From positions 1 to 64,000 of the forward strand of contig JAFIFB010000075.1 of the NCBI GenBank assembly GCA_020832285.1: 64,000 nucleotides of DNA, written 5' to 3'. Under the pieces are notes generated by a model, which saw only the letters and a program-made list of their open reading frames with translations, was not told where the DNA came from and searched no databases. Below, one piece after another: positions 8,317 to 18,316 of the stretch. Source of the stretch: Balneolaceae bacterium. Lineage in GTDB: Bacteria > Bacteroidota > Rhodothermia > Balneolales > Balneolaceae. Within the stretch, counting starts at the first letter, position 1. Each line of letters begins with the position of its first letter. Made by a program: the position numbers and the translations under genes.

Positions 8317-9621
8317 ATGAAGTGTACAAAATTTCATTTCATTTCAGCAATAATCTGCTGTATGGTATTATTACCAGTACAGGCTAAATGTCAACAGCAC
8401 CTTGATTTGCTAAAAGAAATGTTGGATAGAAAAATAAGTCAGGAGATAATAACTCAAGAAAGAAAAGCTGAAATCGAAAATTTCATTATTGAATCAAGGC
8501 ATCGTACAGAAGCGAATAATTTAAATTTCATACGTACACTTTATAACCGAAATTTAAATCAATTAAATGAACAGATAATTACGCTCAATACTTTCAACAT
8601 TGGCACTCCATATTCATTGGAAAATTTTTTACCCGGAATAAACCAAACGCTATCACCGAGTCAAGAATCCACCTATTATATTGAAATCATTCCAATATTG
8701 AATCAAATCGTTAATTATAACTTTGAAGTGATTTCATATTTAAATAGTGGTGCTATTGAAGCAGGAATAATTAGCGATGATGATGCTATGGATTACTTCG
8801 AGAAATTCGAAAACAGATCCGATGATTTGTCCTTTCTCAACTTCCGTAAAACATTTTTTATGAATTATTTATCACAAAGGACTGATCTACCCGATAACAT
8901 GAGAGATTTTTACATCATTGGAATTGAGAAGGAATTGTTATCAGAAATTAGATATGATAAAATCCGTTTAAATCGAGAGAGAAGAAATGCATTTATAAGG
9001 GATGAAAAATTACAAGAGCTTCAAATTAGTGTACTAAAGGATAAAATTAAATTATCTGAAAGAAAGGCAAATCTAATGCAAGATAGAAAAAAATTAGATG
9101 AAAATAGAACTGAATTATTAAGAAATAATCATGAAAAACTTAAAGCCGAAGAGAGAAGAATTCAATTAGAAGAGACAATAATTCTAATGGAAGAAATGAG
9201 AATACAGTCACTTGAGAAAGAGATCGAATTAGAACGTTTAAAAATTGATACTAATAATTCAGTTATTCAAAGTGGTTTAGAAAATGCTAAGAACAATAAG
9301 TTTCAGAATTTAGAAGGCACATCAATAGTATCCGAAAATGGTACCTTTTTAGGAAAAATTACAAAAAATTTGTTTGATATTAATTCAATCAGTAATAGCA
9401 CTGGACCTTACGGAAACCGGAATTATTCGCCTTCAATCTTTAATCGTATGAGTATTTATGGGGGGACTTATTCACAATATTCTCCTTTCAGCACTTTTGC
9501 TACAAATCCTCCTAAAATATATAATGGTGATACATTTGTTGGTTACTTGACAATAAACAGATCTAAAAATCCAAGATTTGACACAAACGAACTGTTGGAA
9601 TGGCTTAATATGGGTAAATAA
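8317..9621 (+). CDS. Secreted coiled-coil protein of unknown function
   Basis: 434 aa. A signal peptide runs through residues 1-25 (IICCMVLLPVQAKC). A short LDLLKEMLDRKISQEIITQE segment resembles a SHOCT-type helical hairpin. Residues about 205-320 are a long charged coiled coil rich in Glu, Arg, Lys and Leu. The last 90 residues are Asn/Ser/Tyr-rich and probably loosely folded, with a VGYLTINRS segment near the end. Likely periplasmic or outer-membrane associated. No known family recognised. It stands alone, with 230 bp or more of AT-rich DNA on each side. Confidence 0.75.
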   Translation: MKCTKFHFISAIICCMVLLPVQAKCQQHLDLLKEMLDRKISQEIITQERKAEIENFIIESRHRTEANNLNFIRTLYNRNLNQLNEQIITLNTFNIGTPYSLENFLPGINQTLSPSQESTYYIEIIPILNQIVNYNFEVISYLNSGAIEAGIISDDDAMDYFEKFENRSDDLSFLNFRKTFFMNYLSQRTDLPDNMRDFYIIGIEKELLSEIRYDKIRLNRERRNAFIRDEKLQELQISVLKDKIKLSERKANLMQDRKKLDENRTELLRNNHEKLKAEERRIQLEETIILMEEMRIQSLEKEIELERLKIDTNNSVIQSGLENAKNNKFQNLEGTSIVSENGTFLGKITKNLFDINSISNSTGPYGNRNYSPSIFNRMSIYGGTYSQYSPFSTFATNPPKIYNGDTFVGYLTINRSKNPRFDTNELLEWLNMGK

Positions 9622-9858
9622 TTACTTTCTTCTTATTGGCGATAACAGATAGTTGAACACACAATAGCTTTTATTCATTACTCATTTTTGAATTATAATG
9701 CGGGTGATTAGTCTGTGGATAAAATTGTGAATAAATACGAGTTATACTCTATTTTACTCAAGCGTTTCTTATCGACCTGATGTGTGATTCTAATCCCATA
9801 GCACTATCAGATTCGGATTAAACCACCTCTCTTATTTGAATTTTTCAGAGATTTGAAT

Positions 9859-10410
9859 ATGTCCAAAATATTAAATCCATTTAGAATGAAACAATTACTC
9901 TTTCCAATATTCATTTTGATTTTATTCATTGGTTGTTCTACTCCTCGAATTGAAATACCAAATTTGGAAGAAAGACTGAATATTTATTTTAATTCAAATA
10001 TCCCTGTCAGAGATTTATCAGGAAACTTATTAAATGGTGTTGGATACAGTAGGTATGCAACTGGTCAAACAAGAATTAATGTACCTTTCAGACAAGGTGT
10101 TCCTCATGGCAAAATCGAGTATTTTTTCGAAAACGGACAGTTAATGATGAGAGGAAACCTAAAAGATGGTGTATATGCTGGTATTCGGGAATGGTACTAC
10201 GAAAATGGTCAGTTGAGATGGATAGAATTCTACAACGATGGATATGAAGATGGGCTTTGGGAGGGGTATTACGAGAACGGTCAGTTGAGTTGGAAAGGAA
10301 CCTATAAAGATGGGGAAAAAGAAGGTCTTTGGGAGGAATATCATGAAAACGGAAAGTTGGATACCACTAAATCAGGATTTTACGAAAATGGAGTGAAAAT
10401 CTCTGATTAA
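9859..10410 (+). CDS. YwqK/MORN-repeat lipoprotein
   Basis: Signal sequence ends in lipobox LFIGC. Then four to five repeats of the form YYENGQLRW...DG..DGLW, the MORN-2 variant typical of the so-called YwqK antitoxin family. Such repeats are common in Bacteroidota surface lipoproteins, and the antitoxin name need not apply. ATG at 9859 gives a 26-residue signal; ATG at 9886 gives a tighter 17-residue one. A hairpin terminator follows directly. No toxin-like partner gene is adjacent. Confidence 0.8.
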   Translation: MSKILNPFRMKQLLFPIFILILFIGCSTPRIEIPNLEERLNIYFNSNIPVRDLSGNLLNGVGYSRYATGQTRINVPFRQGVPHGKIEYFFENGQLMMRGNLKDGVYAGIREWYYENGQLRWIEFYNDGYEDGLWEGYYENGQLSWKGTYKDGEKEGLWEEYHENGKLDTTKSGFYENGVKISD

Positions 10411-10424
10411 ACAACCACCTACAA

Positions 10425-10454
10425 AAAAGGAGTAGGTCTTAACCCACTCCTTTT
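10425..10454. terminator. Hairpin terminator after the YwqK-like gene
   Basis: AAAAGGAGT (10425-10433) pairs perfectly with ACTCCTTTT (10446-10454), and GG/CC pairs inside. A- and T-runs on the two sides make it usable in both directions. Confidence 0.75.
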
Positions 10455-10655
10455 CTACAAATCAATAGAAACCTTTACACCAAATCACTCATTCCTTTGA
10501 CCTACCCGATCAATTGAGTTCCACAACCTACAATCATACTGATCTCTCTTTATGTATATCCAACGCAGGCAATTTGCAATACGAATGCAAAAAGTTAACC
10601 GATGTCTACGAATACTACACGGGGAAAATATTTAGACTCCCTTATCTAACACAAG

Positions 10656-10934
10656 GTGAAAAAGAGCAGGAATAACTTACCAGGTTCTACAAAAAGACCC
10701 AGACTAAAAAAGGGCGGCAGTAAATATATTGAAGCTGAACACATTAAACCAAAACATCAAAAAGGTAGAGAAACTCTTGAAAATATTATCTTACTCTCTC
10801 CCAATCATCACAAAGAATTTGATTTAGGTGATCGGGTAATAAAATCACATGAGAATAACTTTATTGAGATCCTTCTTAATGGACAGCGTTACAAAATAGA
10901 TTTGACAACAGAACTAAGTACAAACAATTACTAA
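10656..10934 (+). CDS. HNH endonuclease-like protein, possibly an N-terminally truncated fragment
   Basis: 92 aa starting at GTG 10656. The HNH core is clear: EAEHIKPKHQKG, then ENIILLSPNHHKEFDLG, with the paired His, Asn and final His of the beta-beta-alpha metal fold. Many relatives carry a longer N-terminal part with a Cys pair or a DNA-binding domain, and none is seen here. Upstream 10455-10655 has no matching frame, so this may be the surviving end of a larger gene or a minimal HNH nuclease. Confidence 0.6.
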   Translation: MKKSRNNLPGSTKRPRLKKGGSKYIEAEHIKPKHQKGRETLENIILLSPNHHKEFDLGDRVIKSHENNFIEILLNGQRYKIDLTTELSTNNY

Positions 10935-11005
10935 TTACCAGACCGTTAGCAGCTTCTGAATTGAACCATAAAACTCCTTCAAATTAAATTCTACAAAAAC
11001 ACCAT

Positions 11006-11854
11006 ATGAAAATCAAAGTTGGTGAATGGAAAATAAATCTTCGAAGTCTAATCGACTTAAAGCTCAATAAATATTACGTTCCCAATCTTCATGTTCACGA
11101 GAAGCTTGAAAAGCCGCTTCGCTTCATAATTTGGGGTCTTACGGTTGTTGGTATATTAGGTAGTTTAGTTGTTTTTGAAGAGTGGTATTGGTCCTTAGCT
11201 TTTTCAATTGGATTGACATCTGTAACGTTATTTTTTGACAAGTCTGCAATTCAATACTCAACAATTTTAGTAACACCTTTACCAAATTTTGACCTACATT
11301 CTGATGAATGGAACGGCATGGCTTATATGTTACCAACTCAACCACAGTATCCACCAATAATGGGTCCAACATTTAAGTCAAAGGATTTTGCTCTTAAATT
11401 CTATCAATTATTAAGAAGCTGGAATTATGATGAAATAGATGATCGAGAAGACAACAATATTAAGATTTCAATTGTTGTAGAAAACAATCAAGGTTATTCA
11501 ATTTATTTATATCCAAATCCAGATCGAAAAACAGTTATAAACTTCTTTGAAAAATCAAAAAGAATACAAGCATTTGAAAAGAAATGTAAGAGGCAACAAG
11601 AATTGGTTACAATGGTGATTTTTTGTCGCATCTTCCCTTTTGGAGTAAATTCTAATATTAGGAAATTTGTGAAACTATATAAGTGGGGTACCCCTTTTGG
11701 ATTATCAGTTTTTTTAAGAGATGAAGAAACAAATGAAATAAGTTTTATCGAAGAGGTTGAGACAATTAGGAAATGTCATCTCAGATATATGGAAAGGAAA
11801 TATGTTCCTGACAATAGTATTGAAAACATGCACAAACCCAATATCAGCCGCTAA
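11006..11854 (+). CDS. Membrane protein of unknown function
   Basis: 282 aa. Two adjacent hydrophobic segments at about residues 38-58 and 66-82 (FIIWGLTVVGILGSLVVF and a second), with a soluble remainder that is probably cytoplasmic. A CRIFPFG motif and a basic region lie in the second half. A two-segment membrane anchor before a soluble domain is common in island effectors, but no catalytic motif is visible. The next gene starts 36 bp later in the same direction, so they may be co-transcribed. Confidence 0.65.
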   Translation: MKIKVGEWKINLRSLIDLKLNKYYVPNLHVHEKLEKPLRFIIWGLTVVGILGSLVVFEEWYWSLAFSIGLTSVTLFFDKSAIQYSTILVTPLPNFDLHSDEWNGMAYMLPTQPQYPPIMGPTFKSKDFALKFYQLLRSWNYDEIDDREDNNIKISIVVENNQGYSIYLYPNPDRKTVINFFEKSKRIQAFEKKCKRQQELVTMVIFCRIFPFGVNSNIRKFVKLYKWGTPFGLSVFLRDEETNEISFIEEVETIRKCHLRYMERKYVPDNSIENMHKPNISR

Positions 11855-11889
11855 TTGCCAGACAGTTAAACAACTTAGCACAAATAAAA

Positions 11890-12903
11890 ATGGCTTATAA
11901 ATCACGTCCTGTTTATTTACAACATGTGGATGTTGTCACTCCAGAATTGCAAGAAGAAATTAATAGTTTTCTTAATACGTGGTTGAAAAAGCACAGTTTA
12001 GAAGATGATTTACTTCTATACCATTACACTGATTTATCCGGCTTACAAGGAATAATAAAAGAAAGAGAGATATGGATAAGCCATATTAGCTCATTAAATG
12101 ATCCCCTTGAAGTTAAATATGGACAAGAATTGATAATAAATGAACTAAATGAAAGAATTCTCAATGAAAATGATGAAGATTTGCGTGAATTTTTCAATAG
12201 TATGCGTATTTCTGTTGGTGCTTTTGGAAAGGTTATGTTTCATACATTTATTGCTTGTTTCTGTGAATCTGAAAATCTTCTAAGCCAATGGAGAGCTTAT
12301 TCAAATAAAGGTGGAGGTTATAATATAGGATTTGAATTTAAGTTGAATACATTCAGTTCGCTAAACAAGAAAAATCTTGACAATAAGAACAAACCTTTAT
12401 TGAGAAAAGTTATTTACGACAAAGAGTTGCAGATTTGTTTAATTAGAAATTATTTAGAGAAAATTACAAATGGTGTGAAAAAGGGGTTTACAGGATCGAT
12501 TGGCATTAAAAATAAGAGGAACCTTCACGCAGCAATAATGGGATCCCAGGCATCTAATGTTTTGCTTGACATGTTACTTACTTTCAAAAATCCAGAGTTT
12601 GAAGAAGAGCAAGAATGGAGGTTAATTCATGTCAGTCTTAGCGATCATCAACCAGAACAATTGAAATTCCGTGAAGGTGCTAATGGACTTATTCCCTACA
12701 AAGCAATGTCAATTTACGATTTACGAGAAGATTCGATTTCATTTCCTCTTAAATCAATAATGATTGGACCGTCGCTTGACAAAGAAGGGCAAAATGCAGC
12801 GATTACTTTATATGTAAATTATAGTACAACTATAAAGAATCCTATATCTATTTTAAATCCACAACTTATTCGTATAAAAGATGCAGGATATGACTTAAGG
12901 TAA
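11890..12903 (+). CDS. DUF2971 family protein
   Basis: 337 aa. Characteristic DUF2971 blocks: LYHYTDLSGLQGIIKEREIW, SSLNDPLE, then CFCESENLLSQWRAYSNKG and GFEF, and EEQEWRLI later. The family has an ADP-ribosyltransferase-like look (Y.Y...L..I) and is abundant in defence islands and mobile elements, but its activity is not established. It is followed by the SEFIR gene at 126 bp and preceded by the membrane protein; the three may be one accessory block. Confidence 0.85.
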   Translation: MAYKSRPVYLQHVDVVTPELQEEINSFLNTWLKKHSLEDDLLLYHYTDLSGLQGIIKEREIWISHISSLNDPLEVKYGQELIINELNERILNENDEDLREFFNSMRISVGAFGKVMFHTFIACFCESENLLSQWRAYSNKGGGYNIGFEFKLNTFSSLNKKNLDNKNKPLLRKVIYDKELQICLIRNYLEKITNGVKKGFTGSIGIKNKRNLHAAIMGSQASNVLLDMLLTFKNPEFEEEQEWRLIHVSLSDHQPEQLKFREGANGLIPYKAMSIYDLREDSISFPLKSIMIGPSLDKEGQNAAITLYVNYSTTIKNPISILNPQLIRIKDAGYDLR

Positions 12904-13029
12904 GTTAAAAGATGTATAACAAGTTAAAACAAGTGTTTGCTTCTGAACGATTTAGAATTTTTGCTAAATATTTAATTTGGATACCCGATCACAAAAATTC
13001 ATAGTCGATATATGCATTAAACCACCATC

Positions 13030-14254
13030 ATGAATCTAATAGTACAATTTGGCAATCCGAGGAATATTTCACCAGGTGATCTTGATGGCATTATTATTAG
13101 ATTTCCATTTACCATCACTTATACAGGTAAAGGAGCGCGAAAAGATGAGGTCAAACAGTATCGAATAGATGTTGGGATTTCTGGTACTCTTTATTCAATG
13201 TGGGGATTCGAGCATTTATTTGAAAGTGAACAACCAATTAATGTAATTAAAACATTGTTTCAATTTGCTAAAGATGAAATTGAAAATAAACTTCAATCCG
13301 GGACATTGTCCGAACATGAAGAAATCATGTTGTCTACTTCCGAGTTTAAAGAAAACCCATACGATGTCAAAAAAATTAAATACTCTTCTGAATCATCTTT
13401 CGTCGTAACTATTCAGGGGAATGATACCGTTGTAGAAAAATCAGTAAATTTGAAAAACCCTATGGTACCAAATGTATTTATATCATATTCGTGGGATAAT
13501 GACACGCATCGTGGATGGGTACGAAAACTTGCTGAGGCGTTAAGAGCTGATGGAGTAAATGTTACCTTAGATCAATGGCATCTTGCTCCAGGTGATCAAA
13601 TGACAGAATTCATGGAACGCGCGGTCCGGGAAAATGACCTTGTTCTAATAATTTGTACTACCAGATTTAAGCAAAAGTCTGATACTCGTACAGGTGGTGT
13701 AGGGTATGAAGGTGATATAATGACAGCTGAAGTTTTGTCTAATAATAATCACCGTAAGTTTATTCCTATTTTACGTGAAAAGCCATGGAAAGAAGTTGCA
13801 CCATCTTGGCTTCTTGGGAAATTGTATATTGATTTGAGTGGCGATCCTTATTCCGAAGATCAGTATAAGGATTTAGTAGCAACAGTACATAATCAAAGAC
13901 CTTCTCCTCCTCCTGTTGGTTCTCCGCCTGCATCAACAACAACTTTGAAGTCAAGTTATAAGCAGGATAAAAGTATCACTCTAATCAATCAACCAACCAA
14001 TAGCAATTGAAGGAGTTGTTATTGATGAAGTTACATTGCCAATAAAGGATGGGAATCCAGGAAGTGCACTATATGCAATTCCCTTTAAACTTACTCGACG
14101 ACCTACTGCAACATGGGCAAGTGCATTTATTCAAGCTTGGGATAAACCCTCTATATCCTCAATAATGCACCGCTCAGGTATTGCACGAGTATCAGGTGAC
14201 AAAATTATACTTGATGGGACTACAATAGAAGAAGTGGAAAAAACATCATCGTGA
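13030..14254 (+). pseudogene. SEFIR (TIR-like) domain protein, 3' part broken by frameshifts
   Basis: The intact frame 13030-14010 (326 aa) has an unrecognised N-terminal domain (1-145) and a SEFIR domain (about 150-275) with FISYSWDNDTHRGWV, LDQWHLAPGD and GVGYEGDIMTAEV. SEFIR domains are TIR relatives found in bacterial anti-phage proteins. After it, coding potential moves to another frame (QPIAIEGVVIDEV...WASAFIQAW...GTTIEEVEK), the usual tail of such proteins. The shift coincides with a 4-bp tandem duplication, AACCAACC, near 13990. A second shift at the A-run near 14241 moves the reading to HHRDT. The SEFIR domain itself is undamaged, so a shortened protein could still be made. Confidence 0.7.
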
Positions 14255-14841
14255 TACTGTCCTTGTAATTGTCAGCACGTTAGTACTAATGAGGTCGATT
14301 CTCCTATCAAACTTGACTCAACTAACTCTTAAATTAATTTTATTTTTAATCTTAAATGAAATAGAAATAATATGAGGGTAACGTTAGAAATTAATCAGAT
14401 AGGGCTTGGGAAAGAAGAATCTCAATGAGTTATTGAATCAAATAGACAAGAAAAAAATCAATCCTGTTATTATTGATCATATAGAGAATCTTAATTATTT
14501 ATAGGAATTTCCTTTCATTTTCAACCTTATCCTTGTCTGCTAATTACCACCAGATCCTCATATTTTCGATATTCCAGGCTATCCAGACTCGTAAGTCAAA
14601 TAAACCAATTAATCAATATCACTCTTCTAAACCAATATCTATACCAATCTATTTTGTTGAAATTTTAACTCTTAAATAAAGGGATCAGTTTTTCAAGAAA
14701 AGGGTAATATGACTAATTTTTCAAAAAATACAGGAAAAAATAACTACGTATTTTATTTCTCATAAAAATTAGTTTGATTATACACAATGCGGATAATCAT
14801 AAGCAATGTTGCTTTAAATACTTTTATAATAAGTGGTTTTT
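14255..14841. other. Gene-free stretch with decayed coding traces and one copy of a dispersed repeat
   Basis: Short open stretches around 14370-14500 look like gene remnants and are broken by stops. From about 14510 to 14680 the sequence is similar to 23120-23290, including 33 identical bases at 14634-14666. No RNA gene recognised. Confidence 0.5.
14634..14666. repeat. Dispersed noncoding repeat, copy A
   Basis: 33 bases identical to 23247-23279, embedded in about 170 bp of weaker similarity that includes a shared TCCAG.CT segment. No open frame crosses both copies. Could be remnants of a mobile element or of a duplicated intergenic region. Confidence 0.6.
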
Positions 14842-15606
14842 ATGAGTACTGTTAAACAATGTGAATGGTGTGGTTCCGGCACAGTTAATTTTATATATAG
14901 GTTTATTATTGAACCTGAATACACTCTCTATTTACGATCAAGAATGATAAGTTATCATGATCACCAACGGCAAAATGTTGTTTTAGACGATGGTAGGGAA
15001 TTTGAATATTCATTTTTGCAACCGAACGACACTGCAATACAAGTAACAGAGGCTATTCCGCATATATTTTGTTCTGAGAGCTGTGTCGACAATTTTTTAG
15101 AACATCATTCTGTAATCACAAATAAGAGCATTCACGAAAAAACACCAATTTATTCGTTTAAGCAGGAAGGATACTTTGTACCATTGATTGTTGAACCCAG
15201 AGAAGTTTCACACCGAGAATATATATGTAGTCAATGTGGAATATCATTTCCCAACATTAGTAAGTTGTTTCGTGCATTCTTGATTAAAAATGTAGAAGAA
15301 ATACCTGGCAACTTAAATGATGGACCTACTTATAGGTCTGATATTATACTATCTGATATGTCAAAAGAAAATCCTAACGGCACTTTTTATCACTTGAATT
15401 TTAACCAACCAATGGCTCCAATTGACAAGATGGTTAAATTTTGTTCAAATGAATGTTCATTTGATTTTTCAGTTAGGAATAATTGCATGGTGATGTTCAA
15501 GGATAATATAATGAAAGGAGCTTCTGCAATTATATCACCATTTACCAAAAAAATTAATATTGGACTTAGAAACCGATATACTATAAGACCACATAAACTT
15601 AGGTGA
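14842..15606 (+). CDS. Protein with several Cys-pair (treble-clef-like) zinc motifs
   Basis: About 254 aa from ATG 14842 (a GTG at 14833 is less likely). Four Cys clusters are visible: CEWCG near the start, FCSESC about 85 residues later, CSQCG in the middle, and FCSNEC near residue 205, two sets of C..C plus FCS..C. This pattern suggests two zinc-binding domains of FLZ/MYM or treble-clef style. No catalytic motif is evident. Function unknown; binding of nucleic acid or protein is the natural guess. Confidence 0.7.
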   Translation: MSTVKQCEWCGSGTVNFIYRFIIEPEYTLYLRSRMISYHDHQRQNVVLDDGREFEYSFLQPNDTAIQVTEAIPHIFCSESCVDNFLEHHSVITNKSIHEKTPIYSFKQEGYFVPLIVEPREVSHREYICSQCGISFPNISKLFRAFLIKNVEEIPGNLNDGPTYRSDIILSDMSKENPNGTFYHLNFNQPMAPIDKMVKFCSNECSFDFSVRNNCMVMFKDNIMKGASAIISPFTKKINIGLRNRYTIRPHKLR

Positions 15607-15763
15607 TTTTCTAAACACTTCTAATACATATGAATAAATCCACTCATTCTTTTAAAACTTATAAGTATTAATCGATTATTTTTATAAAGAAAGCTAAAAT
15701 TGAATTTTTTACAATTAACTTCGTTCTCTCTCTTCTCAACTTTTATATAAATAACAATTGATT

Positions 15764-16114
15764 ATGACTTTAAATAGTATAAACTCAATACAAAAAAAAG
15801 CAATAGCACATACACTGTATTACATCGCAAATGCAGATGGGATTATTTGTGATACTGAAAAAATGATATTTACGACATTTCATGTATTTGGTTACTTTTC
15901 AAAAACTGATATAGAAGAGTCAATACATATGAGCATAACAGATTGTGCAACAATTATTCGAGAACTATCAAACAGTCAAAAAGAGCACCTAATTAGTAAT
16001 ATGATATCTATTACAAGTGCTGGTGGCGAGAATTTAGACAAAGTAAAAGCATTTATGACTGTTTGTAAGTTAGCTGATCTTACTCCACCAGGAGCATTGG
16101 CAAAATACCTTTAA
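15764..16114 (+). CDS. Small helical protein, TerB-like
   Basis: 116 aa from ATG 15764. YYIANADGIICDTEK resembles the acidic metal-binding signature of TerB/DjlA-type domains (ADG.I...E). All-helical prediction, and the length fits a single TerB domain. TerB-like domains occur in stress and phage-defence loci. The match is short and no other ter gene is nearby, so the call is tentative. Confidence 0.5.
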   Translation: MTLNSINSIQKKAIAHTLYYIANADGIICDTEKMIFTTFHVFGYFSKTDIEESIHMSITDCATIIRELSNSQKEHLISNMISITSAGGENLDKVKAFMTVCKLADLTPPGALAKYL

Positions 16115-16474
16115 CACTTTCTTTAATATCATTAATTACAAATAACATTAAATATATTTTTATTAAAAATTAAAAATCATTGGATTATAATTAATAAAAT
16201 TTTAAAATGAAAAAGATCATATAATCTATACTTGAGAAACTCATAACTAAGTAATACTCATAGCGCGTATGTGATGATTAATATACCTATAAATAGCAAT
16301 CAAGCAACAGGAATTCAAAATCGATATGGCAAGTTTCAAAACAATGATGATCTGCGATTGACAATGTGCATACCATCCAATTTGGAAAAAAATGTGGAGG
16401 CAAGTACCCACCCACTAAAAAAAAGTGGCGAAACCAAAAAGCCATTCGAGTAGGAAAATTTTAATAAGGCAAAT

Positions 16475-16810
16475 ATGAAACAATTGTTTTTAATCGCAAC
16501 AATGCTTTTTACTTATAGTGGTGCTACTGCTCAAAAAGTATTTTCTGTTGATTATGAAAGTCAGGCAGACATTAAGGTATTTGTCGTTCAATACGAGAGT
16601 CAAGCAGACTTAAAGGTTTATCAAGTAAAATATGCGACCCAAGCAGGAAGTAATAATGGAAAATGGTTCTTCACCCAGTATTCTAATCAAGCTAAAAAGA
16701 ATATATTATTTGTAAAATACGAGAGTCAATCTGATCTAAAAATTTACTTTGTAGGCTATGAAAGTCAAGCTGGTTGGAGAAATTCATCAAAGAAACACTT
16801 GATGTATTAA
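16475..16810 (+). CDS. Secreted DUF6150-type repeat protein
   Basis: 111 aa with a signal peptide cleaved after ATAQ. It then consists of five to six repeats of about 18 residues built on [YQ]Y[EAS][ST]QA[DG]xK[VI], for example VDYESQADIKVF and VKYESQSDLKIYFV, ending AGW. This matches the DUF6150 family of Bacteroidota. Probably a small secreted beta-strand protein; role unknown. Confidence 0.8.
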   Translation: MKQLFLIATMLFTYSGATAQKVFSVDYESQADIKVFVVQYESQADLKVYQVKYATQAGSNNGKWFFTQYSNQAKKNILFVKYESQSDLKIYFVGYESQAGWRNSSKKHLMY

Positions 16811-17343
16811 AACAGCCCAAAACAGCGTACAAGCATAGAGAACACCACTAAAGAGGTAATAAAAAGACATTACAAAGGCAGTAAAGAGTTCTTTCGTTTT
16901 TTCAATTTCATTGTATGATTCAATAATTATTTCCGCTTTAATAACATGTTGGTTTTCTTGCAAGACGAATCAGTGTATCGACCCCGACCAACTTTTTATT
17001 GGATTTACCCAGCGGATTACATTTAAGTAAGGTTTTGATGGTATAATGATGGCAAGTCATTGTATTTGATACCCCAATATTTATAGGTATGAATGTTAAT
17101 AGACTTCTGATTGCATAATGTTTACTTGGTCTGTCTGCTGGTTTTCCATTGATCCACCAAAGCAAACATGGTCTCGGTTTTTGTTTTAGCTGTTATCGTT
17201 TTTTGACAAGCAAGCTACCACCCTCGCCATTCCCCCGAAAGATGTAGTTGGTCGGGCGGATACAAGATTACAGATCTAAAATTAGAAATGCTTTAACTAT
17301 CTTTAGTATTCCTTGAACCAAAAAAGCCTTCAATAATCTATTT
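16811..17343. other. Gene-free stretch holding an IS66-type remnant
   Basis: About 330 of these 530 bases are the decayed IS66-like end annotated separately (16938-17263). The remainder is AT-rich, and no feature is seen in it. Confidence 0.6.
16938..17263 (-). mobile_element. IS66-family remnant, end plus broken tnpA
   Basis: On the minus strand it begins GTATCCGCCCGACCAACTAC, followed by a broken gene starting MFALVDQWKTSRQTK and then a stop. MF.L...W..S..TK is the start of the IS66 accessory protein TnpA. The same end and start occur in the opposite orientation at 25875-26092. No TnpB or TnpC sequence is present, so it cannot move by itself. Confidence 0.65.
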
Positions 17344-17898
17344 ATGAATAAGGAGAATAAACTATTAGAATCATTGAAATCCTTTCATGAGATGATAATT
17401 GAAATAAACAAATCTCAGGGCATTGATCGTAATAAAAAAGGATATTACTATAGCTCACCTTTTGACCTTATTATACAAGAGGGAAGGATATTTAAATCAA
17501 TCAAATTGACATCCAATGAAACCATTTTTATAAATAATGTAATTGAACGCTACGAGTTTAACCAAGGCGAATGTTTTTATAATTCACAACTAATTTGTGC
17601 CTTCGATAAAACTAATAAGATTGAATATTGGGAAGGATTTACTGACTCATTCCCAGTCGGGATTCCAGTTATTCATGGGTTTAATGTTTTAAATGGAAAA
17701 GTCATTGATGTAACTCTCAAAATTGATGGGAAACCAATTTTAGGTATATATCCAAACGTTAAAGAATATATCGGAATCAAGATCCCTAAAGAAATAGTAA
17801 TAGACAGATTTCATAACCATCCTACTTCAATATCATTTATTGATAATCTGAGTGATGGTTTTCCTCTTCTGAAATACAAATTGGACAATACAAAGTGA
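17344..17898 (+). CDS. Hypothetical protein, 184 aa
   Basis: Soluble, mixed alpha/beta, no signal peptide or membrane segment. Visible points are a YYYSSPFDLII stretch, a DGKPILGIYPNVKEYIGIKIPKE strand-rich core and an FHNHPTS motif near the end. No family recognised. It stands alone between an IS66 remnant and the convergent DUF3006/MBL operon. Confidence 0.6.
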   Translation: MNKENKLLESLKSFHEMIIEINKSQGIDRNKKGYYYSSPFDLIIQEGRIFKSIKLTSNETIFINNVIERYEFNQGECFYNSQLICAFDKTNKIEYWEGFTDSFPVGIPVIHGFNVLNGKVIDVTLKIDGKPILGIYPNVKEYIGIKIPKEIVIDRFHNHPTSISFIDNLSDGFPLLKYKLDNTK

Positions 17899-18040
17899 GT
17901 TAAACACTCTAAAGCACTAAGAATTTCATTAAAAAACCATTACAAGTTACAGGTATTGTAAGGTGGAAAGTGTACAGATGACAAATAAGGCTCAATTCAA
18001 TCCTTTCCACATCCCGATGAATAGTACATGCCCTCATCCA

Positions 18041-18304
18041 TCACTCCGGTCTCTTTCTCATCCTGCTTCTCAATTTTTCCATTTTTCTTTCAATCCTCTT
18101 TCTGACTGCTACTGTTTCAGCCTCATCAAATACAATTTCTCGAATTTTATTATCAACAATTTCTAATTGCAGCCAGTCCCCTTCTCTATATTTCCGGTCG
18201 TTTGGTAATTTCTCCCTGGAAATCACCATTTCTTCCTCATCACTTTCTGTTAGAAGAGTTACTTTTTCAATTGTTAATTCTTCTATAACTGCTTTTATTT
18301 TCAT
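18041..18304 (-). CDS. DUF3006 family protein
   Basis: 87 aa: beta-rich N-terminus (KAVIEELTIEKVTLLTESDE), EGDWLQLEI in the middle, and a basic helical C-terminus (RKRIERKMEKLRSRMRKR). This is the DUF3006 pattern. These small proteins are regularly encoded next to ComEC-like secreted metallo-beta-lactamases, as here, 12 bp downstream of one. Function unknown, perhaps an accessory of that enzyme. Confidence 0.85.
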   Translation of the reverse strand: MKIKAVIEELTIEKVTLLTESDEEEMVISREKLPNDRKYREGDWLQLEIVDNKIREIVFDEAETVAVRKRIERKMEKLRSRMRKRPE

Positions 18305-18316
18305 TCCGTACTAAAT

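Noticed and set aside
9859-10410. A toxin-antitoxin system, because of the YwqK antitoxin family name
   Set aside because: The protein is a lipoprotein with MORN-type repeats and has no adjacent toxin; the family name is historical.
16271-16453. A 60-aa open frame before the DUF6150 gene
   Set aside because: No coding character, no homologue recognised, no ribosome site; composition is like the noncoding surroundings.
17963-18166. A 67-aa plus-strand open frame
   Set aside because: It is antisense to the DUF3006 gene, which has clear family motifs.
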